Of a stretch of 64,000 bases of DNA, positions 54,489 through 63,386 are shown in pieces. The DNA lies in NCBI RefSeq assembly GCF_017352095.1, contig NZ_CP071463.1, positions 2,418,001-2,482,000 on the forward strand, given 5' to 3'. Numbering within the stretch: position 1 is the first letter of the stretch; the number at the start of each line of letters is the position of its first letter. Below the pieces are notes generated by a model. It was not told where the DNA came from. It did not search any database and saw only the letters and a list, made by a program, of their open reading frames with translations. The stretch comes from Natrinema longum (GTDB lineage: Archaea > Halobacteriota > Halobacteria > Halobacteriales > Natrialbaceae). The translations under genes were made by a program, and so were the position numbers.

Positions 54489-55475
54489 TTAGCCGTCGAA
54501 CGGCAATTCGGGCTCGTATCCGATCGCCTCGACGGCGGCATCGAGTACCGTCTCGACGTTCGCGCCGGTTTCGACGCTCATGGTGTAGTCGGCCGCGACG
54601 GCCTCGTCGAGGTCCTCCTCGAAGCGGTCGGACTTGTTCGCGATCGTGTACACGGGAACGGCGTCGAACTGGGCCGCGATCGAGTCCCGGAGCTCGAGTT
54701 GGGGGCCGATCGGATACCCGCATTCGCCGGTGGGATCGACCATCACGAGCATGCAGTCGGCGAGGTGCTCGATGGCACTGACGGCCTGGGATTCGATCTC
54801 GTTTCGGTCCGCCGGCGGGCGATCGAGCAGGCCGGGGGTGTCGACGATCTGGTAGCGGATGTGGTCTCGTTCGAAGTGGCCGACGCCGATCCCCTTCGTC
54901 GTGAAGGGATAGGAGGCGGTCTCGCCGCGCGCGTTGGTGACGTCGTTGACGAACGAGGACTTGCCGACGTTGGGGTAGCCGGCGACGACGATCGTCGGCT
55001 CGTCGGGGTTGATCTCGGGCAGGTCGCGTAGATCGTTGCGCGACTCGTTGATGTACAGCAGGTGGTCGTCGACCTGCTCGACGATGTCGGCCAGTCGGGC
55101 GAAGGCCTGCTTGCGGTGCTTGCGCGCGGTGTCCACGTCGGTCTTCCGGAGGCGGGGCTGGTACTCCTCGTGGATCTCGCGGGCCTTCCGGCTGGCCCAC
55201 ATGACTTCCGACAGCGCCTGTCGGAGCCGGTCGACGTCGACGATCGCGTCCGCCAGCTCGTAGTAGAACGGATGGACGTCGTCCTCGTACTCGAAGTCCG
55301 GCCACGCCGTGACCACGTTCTCGAGGTTGTCGGAGATGATGTTGGCCGCCGTCTGGAGCATCGACTGCTGGGCCTCGAGGCCGCCTTTGGCCTTGCCGGC
55401 CCGCGCTGCCCGCGAAAACGCCTTGTCGATCAGCTCTTCCGACGTGGGCGTCGTCGGAAGGTCTTCGAAAATCAT
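54489..55475 (-). CDS. Nog1-type GTPase
   Basis: A 328-residue TRAFAC GTPase of the OBG/Nog1 group, active in ribosome assembly. The N-terminal ~155 residues form the Nog1 helical domain (SRAARAGKAKGGLEAQQSMLQTAANIISDNLENVV). G1 is GYPNVGKSS (residues 166-174), G3 is DTPGLLDRP, and G4 is NKSD. It lacks the bacterial OBG beta-barrel. Haloarchaeal Nog1 is expected to bind the 23S rRNA or ribosomal proteins late in assembly. It is convergent with the DUF389 gene; no operon partner. Confidence 0.94.
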   Translation of the reverse strand: MIFEDLPTTPTSEELIDKAFSRAARAGKAKGGLEAQQSMLQTAANIISDNLENVVTAWPDFEYEDDVHPFYYELADAIVDVDRLRQALSEVMWASRKAREIHEEYQPRLRKTDVDTARKHRKQAFARLADIVEQVDDHLLYINESRNDLRDLPEINPDEPTIVVAGYPNVGKSSFVNDVTNARGETASYPFTTKGIGVGHFERDHIRYQIVDTPGLLDRPPADRNEIESQAVSAIEHLADCMLVMVDPTGECGYPIGPQLELRDSIAAQFDAVPVYTIANKSDRFEEDLDEAVAADYTMSVETGANVETVLDAAVEAIGYEPELPFDG

Positions 55476-55621
55476 GTCCCGGACTAGAGCCCCCGATCAT
55501 AAAGGGCGTTCGTTATGGGTCGGTGTGTCGATCCCGGCGGTGTGTCTCCGGGAGCAGTCCGTCAGCTCGGGCGGCAAGTGTCCACCGCGGGCTTATTGCC
55601 GTCGCCGTCGTCCGATCCCGT

Positions 55622-55993
55622 ATGACAAACTGGCGTGCCGTCTTCGTGGGCTTTCTCGTCGCGACGGTGCTCGGAATCGTCGGCCTCGTCGTGCCCGGAA
55701 TCGGCCAGCTCGTCGCGGGGCTGATCGGCGGCTTCGTCGCCGGCTACATGGCCGGCGGCGGCCTCGGGAGCGGCTTCTGGCACGGATTGCTCGCCGGCTC
55801 GCTCGGCGGCATCATCGGCGGACTGCTCGTCGGCATCACCGTCGGCGTCGCCGGCCTCGCGCTCGGTCCGATCGGCGGGGCGATCTCCGGGGCTGCCGGG
55901 CTCGGAATCGTCGCGTTCGCCGTCGCGGTCTCGCTGATCATGGCCCTCGAGAGTGCGATTGCCGGCGTCGCCGGTGCTGCGGTCCGTTCCTGA
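55622..55993 (+). CDS. DUF5518-like membrane protein
   Basis: A 123-residue protein from ATG 55622. It is Gly/Ala/Val-rich with three or four hydrophobic segments (MTNWRAVFVGFLVATVLGIVG, LIGGFVAGYMAGGG, GLLAGSLGGIIGGLLVGITVGVAG, IVAFAVAVSLIMALESAI). The glycine-zipper-like spacing (GxxxG) suggests helix packing. I recall the pattern as DUF5518 of haloarchaea, with no function known. Upstream longer frames look non-coding. Confidence 0.75.
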   Translation: MTNWRAVFVGFLVATVLGIVGLVVPGIGQLVAGLIGGFVAGYMAGGGLGSGFWHGLLAGSLGGIIGGLLVGITVGVAGLALGPIGGAISGAAGLGIVAFAVAVSLIMALESAIAGVAGAAVRS

Positions 55994-56104
55994 TGCGGTA
56001 GCTCCCCTCGTTACTGATAGTCGGTCCGTCCCCGCTCCGCGAGAAATCGATCGGTGACCGGAGTGCTCCGTTCGGTCGCCGGCCACTCGGGACAGGGGAC
56101 CGTC

Positions 56105-57190
56105 TCAATCGTCGCTGACGACCGGCACGCTCGCGCGCACCTCGAGTCGATCCAGATCCCCGATGAAGGACGCCAACATCTCGCGGGTGACGTGGGGCAT
56201 ACAGACGACCCGGAGTTCCCCCGTGGCGGTCCGCGAAATCCGCCAGCCCTTGGCTCGCAGCGCGTCGAACGTCGATCGCGGCACGTCGGACGCGACCAGC
56301 GGCAGCGTCGGGTCGGCGACGTCGTAGCCCCGCTTCTCGAGGGCGTCGGCGAGCCACTCGGCGTTGTTCTGTGAGCGGACGTACTGGCGGCGATAGCCGC
56401 CGGGCCACAGCTCTTCCATCGCGGCGACGGCGCTTGCGACCCCAGCACCCGAACGGGTTCCCGTCAGCGTCGCCTGCGAGGTCGACTCGAGGTAGGGCGT
56501 GTCGACGGCGAGTTCGTCGAGCAGGTCCGGCGAGCGGACGAGCAGTCCGCCCGCGGGAACGGCGGCCTGGCCCATCTTGTGGGGGTCGATCGCCATCGTA
56601 TCGACCGCGGCGTGGTCGAAGTGCCACTCGTAGTCGGTAAAGGGGAGGACGAACCCACCCCACGAGGCGTCGACGTGGAGGGCGGCGTCGACCGACTGTG
56701 CGATCTCGCCGAGTTCGGGAATCGGATCGACGCGGCCGTACTCGGTCGTTCCGGCGACGCCGACCACCGCGGCGGTGTCGTCGTCGACGGAGGCCCGGAC
56801 GGCCTCGAGGTCGGCCCGATGGCGGTCGTCGGTCGGGACGATTCGCAGTTCGACGCCGAGCAGGTCGGCGGCCTTCTGGAAGCTGAAGTGGCCCGATTCG
56901 GGCATGACGACGTTGGGCGTCCGGCTCGCCGCTCGTTCGCGGGCGATCCGGATCGCCTGAATGTTCGCTTCCGTTCCGCCGCTGGTGATGTAGCCCGCCG
57001 GCTCCTCGAGCCCTGCGATCTCGCTCAGCAACGCGACGGCGTCGTCCTCGAGGGCTGCGACGTTCGGGTAGGTACCCGGATCACCGGGGTTGGTCGCGAG
57101 AAACCGTTCGGCCGCGTCGCGCGCCGCCGGGTGAGGATCCGTACACATCGACGAGAGAACCCGGTCGAACGCCTGCGGCTCGACTTGCAT
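56105..57190 (-). CDS. mfnA: L-tyrosine/L-aspartate decarboxylase (MfnA type)
   Basis: A 361-residue PLP-dependent group II decarboxylase. The PLP lysine is Lys205 in DPHKMGQAA, the stacking His is His101 ([11 protein letters not shown]) and the cofactor-binding Asp is Asp174 in HVDASWGG. The motif [15 protein letters not shown] is typical. In methanogens MfnA decarboxylates tyrosine or aspartate. In haloarchaea the product may be beta-alanine for CoA synthesis (family knowledge). It is divergent from gatD, 124 bases away. Confidence 0.94.
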   Translation of the reverse strand: MQVEPQAFDRVLSSMCTDPHPAARDAAERFLATNPGDPGTYPNVAALEDDAVALLSEIAGLEEPAGYITSGGTEANIQAIRIARERAASRTPNVVMPESGHFSFQKAADLLGVELRIVPTDDRHRADLEAVRASVDDDTAAVVGVAGTTEYGRVDPIPELGEIAQSVDAALHVDASWGGFVLPFTDYEWHFDHAAVDTMAIDPHKMGQAAVPAGGLLVRSPDLLDELAVDTPYLESTSQATLTGTRSGAGVASAVAAMEELWPGGYRRQYVRSQNNAEWLADALEKRGYDVADPTLPLVASDVPRSTFDALRAKGWRISRTATGELRVVCMPHVTREMLASFIGDLDRLEVRASVPVVSDD

Positions 57191-57314
57191 ATCACGTATG
57201 TAATCCGTCGTGGGTTTATTTGTTGCGTTCGATAACCGCTCTCATGTCCCGGGGCGTCCCGACGGACCGGGCCGAAAGCGTGCCTTCAAGTCCGCCGCCG
57301 CGCAACGGCCACCC

Positions 57315-58568
57315 ATGAACCCAGGCGACCGCGTCCGCGTCGATCGCGCGGACCGCACGTACGAAGGCGTGTTGCTCCCCTCGAGCACGGACGACCACCT
57401 CGTCGTGAAACTCGAGGGCGGCTACAACGTCGGCGTCGACCGGGAGGGAGCCGACGTGTCGGTCCTCGCGGAGGACGTCTACGAGATCGACGGCACCGAT
57501 TCGACGGGAACTGAGGAAACGGGCTCGGCGATCGAGTTCGACGACGACCTGCCGACGATCTCGTTGATCTCGACCGGCGGCACGATCGCGTCGACGGTCG
57601 ACTACCGCACCGGCGCGGTGACGGCCCAGTTCGACGCCGAGGACGTCCTGCGCGCCGTTCCGGACCTCGCGGGCCGCGCGAACTACCGCGGTCGCGTCGT
57701 CGCCAACATCCTCTCGGAGAACATGGAGCCGCCCATCTGGCAGGACCTCGCCCACGCGGTCCACGAGGAGATCGCGGCCGGTGCCGACGGCGTCGTCGTC
57801 ATGCACGGCACCGACACGATGCAGTACTCCGCCTCGGTGCTCTCCTTTATGCTCGAGACGCCGGTCCCGATCGTCTTCACCGGCTCCCAGCGCTCCGCGG
57901 ATCGGCCGTCCTCGGACAACGTGATGAACGCCGTTTCGGCCGTCGAGGCCGCAAAGAGCGACTGTGCGGAGGTCATGGTCTGTATGCACGCCTCCGAATC
58001 CGACGACCGCTGTGCGCTCCACCGCGGGACGCGCGTCCGGAAGAACCACACCTCGCGCCGCGATGCGTTCGAAACCGTCGGGGCGGAACCGCTGGGAGAA
58101 GTCGACTACGAGAGCGAAACCGTCGAGTTCCGCCGGGAGTACCAGGAGCGTGGCGCGGTCGACCTCGCCATCGAACCCGCCCTCGAGGACGACGTCGAAC
58201 TCCTGAAGTTCACGCCCGGGATGGATCCCCAGTTCCTCGACGTCCTCGAGGGGTGTGAGGGAGTCGTCATCGAAGGCACGGGCCTCGGCCACGTCCACAC
58301 CGATCTGATCCCCCGCATCGAGGAGCTCATCGAGGACGGAACGACCGTCGCTATGACCAGCCAATGTCTCGAGGGCCGAGTCTGCGATCGGGTCTACGAC
58401 ACCGGTCGGGACCTGCTCGAGGCGGGGGTCGTCGAGGCCGGCGATACGCTGCCGGGGACGGCGAAAGTGAAGTTGATGTGGGCCCTCGAGAACGCCGAGG
58501 ACGTCGAAGAGGCGATGGGGACCTCGCTGGCTGGCGAGATTCAGGAGCGATCGGTACCCTGGGAGTAA
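57315..58568 (+). CDS. gatD: Glu-tRNA(Gln) amidotransferase subunit D
   Basis: A 417-residue protein of the archaeal GatDE complex, which amidates Glu-tRNA-Gln to Gln-tRNA-Gln. The N-terminal ~75 residues are a beta-barrel domain that contacts the partner. The asparaginase-like domain follows, with STGGTIAS (residues 86-93, catalytic Thr) and HGTDTM (164-169) motifs. These release ammonia from glutamine or asparagine for GatE. The start is ATG 57315, MNPGDRVRVDRADRT. GatE is not in this window and should lie elsewhere in the genome. Confidence 0.96.
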   Translation: MNPGDRVRVDRADRTYEGVLLPSSTDDHLVVKLEGGYNVGVDREGADVSVLAEDVYEIDGTDSTGTEETGSAIEFDDDLPTISLISTGGTIASTVDYRTGAVTAQFDAEDVLRAVPDLAGRANYRGRVVANILSENMEPPIWQDLAHAVHEEIAAGADGVVVMHGTDTMQYSASVLSFMLETPVPIVFTGSQRSADRPSSDNVMNAVSAVEAAKSDCAEVMVCMHASESDDRCALHRGTRVRKNHTSRRDAFETVGAEPLGEVDYESETVEFRREYQERGAVDLAIEPALEDDVELLKFTPGMDPQFLDVLEGCEGVVIEGTGLGHVHTDLIPRIEELIEDGTTVAMTSQCLEGRVCDRVYDTGRDLLEAGVVEAGDTLPGTAKVKLMWALENAEDVEEAMGTSLAGEIQERSVPWE

Positions 58569-58679
58569 TACGGTTCGGTGTACCGATTTCCCGGTGGGCG
58601 GTCCCGGTCCCATCGGCACTGACGGACAGGAGACCGTATAAGAGACGCCGGGACACTATTCATATCGCCCTGCGTACTC

Positions 58680-59192
58680 GTGGACGTGCTCGAAGAGGTA
58701 CGGGAGTTCGGCCCGGTCGTGTTGATTCCGGCAGCCTGGATCGCTGCGGGAGCCGCAGACGCTGGCTACCTGAGCGACGACGGTATCCTCGTCGCCCATT
58801 TCGTGATGGCTGGGTTCATCGCTTTCTTTGCGATCACGGGGTGGAACGAGATGAATCGGGGTGCGTTGCGAGCCTGGCGACTCGTCCTCGTCGCCGGTCT
58901 CGGTATTACGGTCGCCGGTATCGCCGGGTTCTTTCTTCCGTCGGTCGCGGAACCGTTGCTTGCGACGAGTCTGGTTGGCTGGATGGTCCTCCCCGCGGCG
59001 GGACTCGCGTACACCGCCCGGAAACTCCCGGATGCGGCGTTCGTCTACGGCGGGGGCGCTGTGCTCTCGATTCTCGGAGCTGTCCTCTTCGTAGGATCTC
59101 TCGTCGACGACCGGGGGTTGCTCGCGATTCTGGCTTTCGTCATGGTCGCTGTCGGACAGACTGCCGGCATCGTTGACGCTGCCCGGCGCTGA
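58680..59192 (+). CDS. Multi-helix membrane protein
   Basis: A 170-residue integral membrane protein from the GTG at 58680 (MDVLEEVREFGPVVLIPAAW). It contains about six hydrophobic segments with an acidic cytoplasmic start and an Arg end. No motif of a transporter family is visible. Upstream a GACCGTATAAGAG box (58632-58644) lies about 40 bases before the start. I do not recognise the family and do not assign a function. Confidence 0.72.
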   Translation: MDVLEEVREFGPVVLIPAAWIAAGAADAGYLSDDGILVAHFVMAGFIAFFAITGWNEMNRGALRAWRLVLVAGLGITVAGIAGFFLPSVAEPLLATSLVGWMVLPAAGLAYTARKLPDAAFVYGGGAVLSILGAVLFVGSLVDDRGLLAILAFVMVAVGQTAGIVDAARR

Positions 59193-59336
59193 CAGACCGG
59201 CGGGAGTGGTACCCACTCCTAACGCCCTCACACCACTCGGCACGGCTTAGCGTGCGCCACCGTATTGGACGGCCCGAGTCGATTCTGCGAAGGTCTTTCC
59301 CACGTGACCACGTGAGTCCTCACTGTTTGCCAGACG

Positions 59337-60287
59337 ATGTCATCTGATGCCGACCCCTCCATCGAGATCCGCCGCGCAACTCACGACGATTACGACGCCG
59401 TCGTCGGATTCACCAGCGACCTCTGGCCCGAGCACGGCGGCGACTACATCCCGCGGATCTACCACGACTGGCTCGAGGACGAGCCCGGCCAGGGAAAAAA
59501 GACCCTCCTCGCGGAAGTCGACGGCGAGGTCGCGGGGCTCGTCCAGGGAGTCATGCTGTCGCCCGACGAAGCCTGGTTTCAGGGGATGCGCGTCGCGGCC
59601 GACTACCGTCGGCAGGGCGTGAGCCACCGCCTGAACGAGGCGATCTTCGAGTGGGCCCGCGAGCAGGGAGCGACGATCGGCCGCGTGATGATCTTCTCGT
59701 GGAACGCGGCGTCGCTGGGCGCAGCGCGAGCCAGCGGCTACGAACCGATCACCGAGTTCCGCTTCGCCCACCCGGAGCCGGATTCGGACGCCGAGGGGCC
59801 ACATCGGGTCTCGAGCGATCCGACGGCGGCCTGGCGGTACTGGACCCACAGCGACGCCCGCGAACATCTCACCGGGCTCGGACTCGCGCCGGAGGAATCG
59901 TGGGCCGTCCGGGAACTCACGCGGGACGATTTCGACCGATTGGCCGACGAGACGGCCGTCTTCGCGGTCGAGGACGGCGACGGACTCGCCGGCACGGCCT
60001 ACCGATCGCGAACGTACGACCGAGAACTCGAGGCGGACGCGGACGCCGCGACCGGAGCCGCGACGACGGAGACGTGGGCCGAATACGGCGTCGCGGCGTG
60101 GGACGACGTCGACGCCGCGCGGTCGTTGTTCGCCGCGATCGACCGCGACGCGGCCGACTGCGGGGCCGACGAGACGCGTGTACTAATCCCCGAAACGACC
60201 CGGTACGTGACCGACTCCCCCTACGCGAACGCGGATCTCTCCGAGGAGCCGGATTTCGTGCTCGGGATCGACCTCACGGGCGAGTGA
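59337..60287 (+). CDS. GNAT acetyltransferase with extra C-terminal domain
   Basis: A 316-residue protein. The first ~140 residues form a GNAT acetyl-CoA domain (IEIRRATHDDYDAVVGFTSDLWPE, then MRVAADYRRQGVSHRLNEA with the R-R-Q-G acetyl-CoA loop, and VMIFSWNAASLGAARASGYEPITEF). The remaining part is a second beta-alpha domain whose sequence (WAVRELTRDDFDRLADETAVFAVEDGDGLAG) resembles a degenerate GNAT copy without the acetyl-CoA loop. A two-GNAT arrangement like this occurs in aminoglycoside-type and related acetyltransferases, but the substrate is not known. The start is ATG 59337. Confidence 0.87.
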   Translation: MSSDADPSIEIRRATHDDYDAVVGFTSDLWPEHGGDYIPRIYHDWLEDEPGQGKKTLLAEVDGEVAGLVQGVMLSPDEAWFQGMRVAADYRRQGVSHRLNEAIFEWAREQGATIGRVMIFSWNAASLGAARASGYEPITEFRFAHPEPDSDAEGPHRVSSDPTAAWRYWTHSDAREHLTGLGLAPEESWAVRELTRDDFDRLADETAVFAVEDGDGLAGTAYRSRTYDRELEADADAATGAATTETWAEYGVAAWDDVDAARSLFAAIDRDAADCGADETRVLIPETTRYVTDSPYANADLSEEPDFVLGIDLTGE

Positions 60288-60328
60288 CCGCGGACGGTCT
60301 CACGATCGATCTCGGGATGGGAGCGACC

Positions 60329-60613
60329 TCAGCCGCCACTGACCGGCGGGAACAGCGCCAGTTCGTCGCCCTCCTCGAGTTCCGTTTCGAGCCCCTCCTC
60401 TTCGACCAGGACGTTGGTTCCGTTGCGAAGCACGTTGATCTGCGATCGCAGGTCGCCGTCGTCGTCGAGCACGCGCCCCTCGAGTTCGGGGGCCGCCGCG
60501 AGCAGCGATTCGAAGGCGTCCCCGACGGTGTCGCCGGCCGTGGCGTCGACGGTCACGTGTTTGTCACCGGCGCGTTCGGCGAGGTCGGCGAACAGCTTCC
60601 ACTCCGTAGGCAT
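60329..60613 (-). CDS. samp1: SAMP1-like ubiquitin-fold small modifier / MoaD family
   Basis: A 94-residue beta-grasp protein of the ThiS/MoaD/SAMP family ending in VSGG. The N-terminus MPTEWKLFADLAERAG and the LRSQINVLRNGTNV and DELALFPPVSGG ends closely resemble Haloferax SAMP1. These di-Gly tails are activated by the E1-like UbaA and attached to protein lysines, or serve MoaD in molybdopterin. I start at ATG 60613; a further 9-residue upstream extension (60640) is less typical. It is downstream, by 31 bases, of the TrkA-C gene on the same strand and may be co-transcribed. Confidence 0.9.
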   Translation of the reverse strand: MPTEWKLFADLAERAGDKHVTVDATAGDTVGDAFESLLAAAPELEGRVLDDDGDLRSQINVLRNGTNVLVEEEGLETELEEGDELALFPPVSGG

Positions 60614-60644
60614 ACGTGGCGCTATCGGTGCCGACGGCAAGTAG

Positions 60645-61895
60645 CTACCGCTCCCGTGTCCGTTCGCGCTCCCGCATTGACGCGGGCTCCGCGTCGCGGT
60701 CCGAATCCCCGCTTCGTTCCGTCGGTCCGACCAGCGTTCGCTCCGTCACCCGCCGGAGGGCCTCCGGCCGACCGAGGACGTAGGCGGTGTCGCCGGCAGC
60801 GAGTCGAACGTCGCCCGCCGGCAACGGCAGGTGTTCGTCGCCAGTACCGCCCTCCGTCTCGCGCTCGAGGGCCAGTACCAAAACCGGCAGCGAGTCGATC
60901 GATATCCCGACGAGCGAATCGTCGGCCTCGATCGAGACGGTCGTGACCGTCTCGTCGGCCGCCCGGAGCAGGGAGACGAGTTCCCGTTCGGCGTCGGGAC
61001 TCCCCGGCAGCGTCACGAGCCGGTACGTCCGCTCCGGCTCGAGGTCGCGGGCGTCCTCGGCGTCGATGGCGACCGTCACGGTGTCGGCGGCTGTCGCGCG
61101 CAGTTCGCCGCCGGCGATCCGTCGAGCGGTTCCGTCGGGGGCGTCGCGAGCCCAGATTCGGACCGCATCGCCCGGGCTGGCGTCGGCCGCGGGATCGCCC
61201 GCTAGCGCGACGGCGACGGTCCCCGGTGCGAGCGTCGGACCGATCCCCGCCGGTCGGCTCCCGACCGCGAGATACTCGACCGTTCCGTCCGCCGCGAGGT
61301 CGACGTCGACGTGTCCGATCCCGAAATCGCGCTCGAGGCGGGCGATCAATCGCTCGCGTAACTCCTCGACCGAGAGTCGCCGGGGGAAGAGGAACGTCTC
61401 GCCCACGAGCTCCGCTTTCACCGATTCGTCGACGGTGTCGTAGCCGTCGATGTCGCCGATTTCATCGGGCAGTTCGACGGTGACGACGCGACCGGCTGCC
61501 CGAACCAGCTGCGTGACCTCGGTGAGCGTCCGTGGGGTCGCGACCATGAACACGTCCAGCGCGAGGTAATCGCCCAGCCGTCGACCCGCGTCGGCGGCGA
61601 TCGCGCTGGCGACGAACGCGGCGACGGTGTAGATGGCGGTGGCCGGTTCGGTCAGCCCCGTGTTACCGATAATCGCCTGAGACAACGCAGTCTGGGTGTT
61701 CAACCAGATCGCGACGAGCGCGACGCCACACAGGACCGCGATGCCCTCGGGGATCTCGTCGGCGCTGTACCACCGGTAGACGAACGCCACGCTGGCTCCC
61801 ACGCCGGCGGCGAGCAGGGCAAAGCCGAGGATTCGAACGATCGCTTCGACCAGCGTCTCGGTCGAAACCAGCTGTGCCACGACGGGGTTGATCAC
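60645..61895 (-). CDS. Membrane protein with TrkA-C (RCK_C) domains, 1
   Basis: A 416-residue protein from GTG 61895. About three or four N-terminal transmembrane helices (to residue ~115) precede a cytoplasmic part with LALDVFMVATPRTLTEVTQLVRAAGRVVTVELP and a C-terminal RCK_C-like beta unit (LPLPAGDVRLAAGDTAYVLGRPEALRRV). No TrkA-N GxGxxG motif is visible, so nucleotide control is uncertain. It follows the similar gene at 61945 by 49 bases, and probably belongs to one operon with it. The role is likely in K+ transport or channel control, as the divergent gene (63387) encodes a K+ channel. Confidence 0.82.
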   Translation of the reverse strand: MINPVVAQLVSTETLVEAIVRILGFALLAAGVGASVAFVYRWYSADEIPEGIAVLCGVALVAIWLNTQTALSQAIIGNTGLTEPATAIYTVAAFVASAIAADAGRRLGDYLALDVFMVATPRTLTEVTQLVRAAGRVVTVELPDEIGDIDGYDTVDESVKAELVGETFLFPRRLSVEELRERLIARLERDFGIGHVDVDLAADGTVEYLAVGSRPAGIGPTLAPGTVAVALAGDPAADASPGDAVRIWARDAPDGTARRIAGGELRATAADTVTVAIDAEDARDLEPERTYRLVTLPGSPDAERELVSLLRAADETVTTVSIEADDSLVGISIDSLPVLVLALERETEGGTGDEHLPLPAGDVRLAAGDTAYVLGRPEALRRVTERTLVGPTERSGDSDRDAEPASMRERERTRER

Positions 61896-61944
61896 GATCG
61901 TTCACCCCCACGATCGGGACGAAGCCAAGCGCCGACGGCGCAGT

Positions 61945-63222
61945 TCATCGCGCGATCGCCTCCGCAAACGCCTCGATCGCGTCGTCCGGCCCCGCGAGGA
62001 ACGCCTCGTCGTCGGGCTCGAGTCGTCGTTCGATGCCGGGTCCGAACACCCAGCCGTTACTTCGGCCGCCCGTTTCGCTGCCCTGCCGTCGCACCGCGAG
62101 GACGCTCACGGTCCCCGTCGATGGGGGATCCTCGAGGTCGGCGCTCTCGTCGGCTGCGTCGCTCGTTCCGACGGTAATCCGGCGAACGGCGTATCCCTCG
62201 CGTTTGACCAGCGCGAACGCTTCGAACTCGCGGCTCGTGCCACGAGAGCGTACGACGAGTCGCGGCGAGTCGGCCTCGAGGACGGCTTTCACGTCCCGCC
62301 GGGCGACGGAGACCGTGACTCGCCCCGGGCCGCCGGCCGTCGCTGCGGTCGGTTTCGCCGTGTGGATCTCGGATTCGACGTCGGCACCGCCATCGGTGGC
62401 CAACTCCGCTGGCGGATCGTCGGGAACGGGAGCCCGAGCGTGTTCGTCGTCGATATCGGTCCGCGCACTCACCACCGTCCCGGCGATCGAGCGCTCGCCG
62501 GTGCGAACGGTAACCTCGTCGCCGCGACCGAGGCCGGTCGGGACGAGCGTGGCGATCGAGACCGCCCGCTGGCCCGCCGCGACCCGCCTCGAGAGGCTGC
62601 CGGAGGGCGGTGCGGCCGTGATCGTCGCCCGCCCCTGTTCGTCGATCGCGACGTCGACGTCGGCGAGGTCGTGGTCCGTTCGCAGTCGCTCCTCGAGGCG
62701 GGACTCGAGTTCCGAGAGCGGGAGATCGGCGGGGAGCCGCCAGGAGCCGCTCTTGAGGGTCTGTCGGAGGGTGGCCGAGAGCGGGGGGTAGCCCTCCATG
62801 TTCCGGATTTCGCCGGTCGGGCGGACGGTGACCTGACCGACCGACCCGACGAGTTCGACGACGTCGGCGGAGAGGGTTCGCTGTCGGAGGCGGGTAAAGG
62901 AGAGTCGGCGGGGGAGTTCGGCCCCGAGTTTGTCGCCCTGGTTGTGGGCATAGAGCGCGAGCATGAGGACGACCAGGACGGCGACCAGCAGCCGCGGCGA
63001 CTGGGCGATCGTGGGTTCGACGAGGCCGAGCAATCCGCCCTGGACGCTGGCAATCGACAGCGCGAGGACGACGACACCGAACCCGGGCAGCGTGACGCCG
63101 GTGAAATACCGCACGAGAAATCCCAGCGAGCCGGCCACGAACGCCGGGACGATCCCGGTTAGCAAACCGAGATAGAGGCCGAGAAGCACCTCGATCAGCA
63201 AGTCGACCGGAAGCGATTGCAT
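61945..63222 (-). CDS. Membrane protein with TrkA-C (RCK_C) domains, 2
   Basis: A 425-residue protein paralogous in layout to the previous one. It starts MQSLPVDLLIEVLLGLYLGLLTGIVPAFVAG and has four N-terminal helices, then a cytoplasmic part (VVELVGSVGQVTVRPTGEIRNMEGYPPLS) and a C-terminal RCK_C-like region (PDDEAFLAGPDDAIEAFAE). No GxGxxG. The promoter is in the divergent 164 bases before the channel gene at 63387. Both genes probably form a membrane complex with K+ ligand-sensing domains. This is inferred from domain and position only. Confidence 0.82.
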   Translation of the reverse strand: MQSLPVDLLIEVLLGLYLGLLTGIVPAFVAGSLGFLVRYFTGVTLPGFGVVVLALSIASVQGGLLGLVEPTIAQSPRLLVAVLVVLMLALYAHNQGDKLGAELPRRLSFTRLRQRTLSADVVELVGSVGQVTVRPTGEIRNMEGYPPLSATLRQTLKSGSWRLPADLPLSELESRLEERLRTDHDLADVDVAIDEQGRATITAAPPSGSLSRRVAAGQRAVSIATLVPTGLGRGDEVTVRTGERSIAGTVVSARTDIDDEHARAPVPDDPPAELATDGGADVESEIHTAKPTAATAGGPGRVTVSVARRDVKAVLEADSPRLVVRSRGTSREFEAFALVKREGYAVRRITVGTSDAADESADLEDPPSTGTVSVLAVRRQGSETGGRSNGWVFGPGIERRLEPDDEAFLAGPDDAIEAFAEAIAR

Positions 63223-63386
63223 TGTGGGTCAGTGGGAGGGAATCGTTAAATTTGCACCGACACGCCCACCGTTCCGGCGGCAGCAATCGTCGGTCTCACG
63301 TCGATCGAGAGCCGACGCGACGGTTCGCTCGGTCCGGATCGGTACAGACGGAGACGTTTAACTAACACCACCGCCCAGCGGTGTGT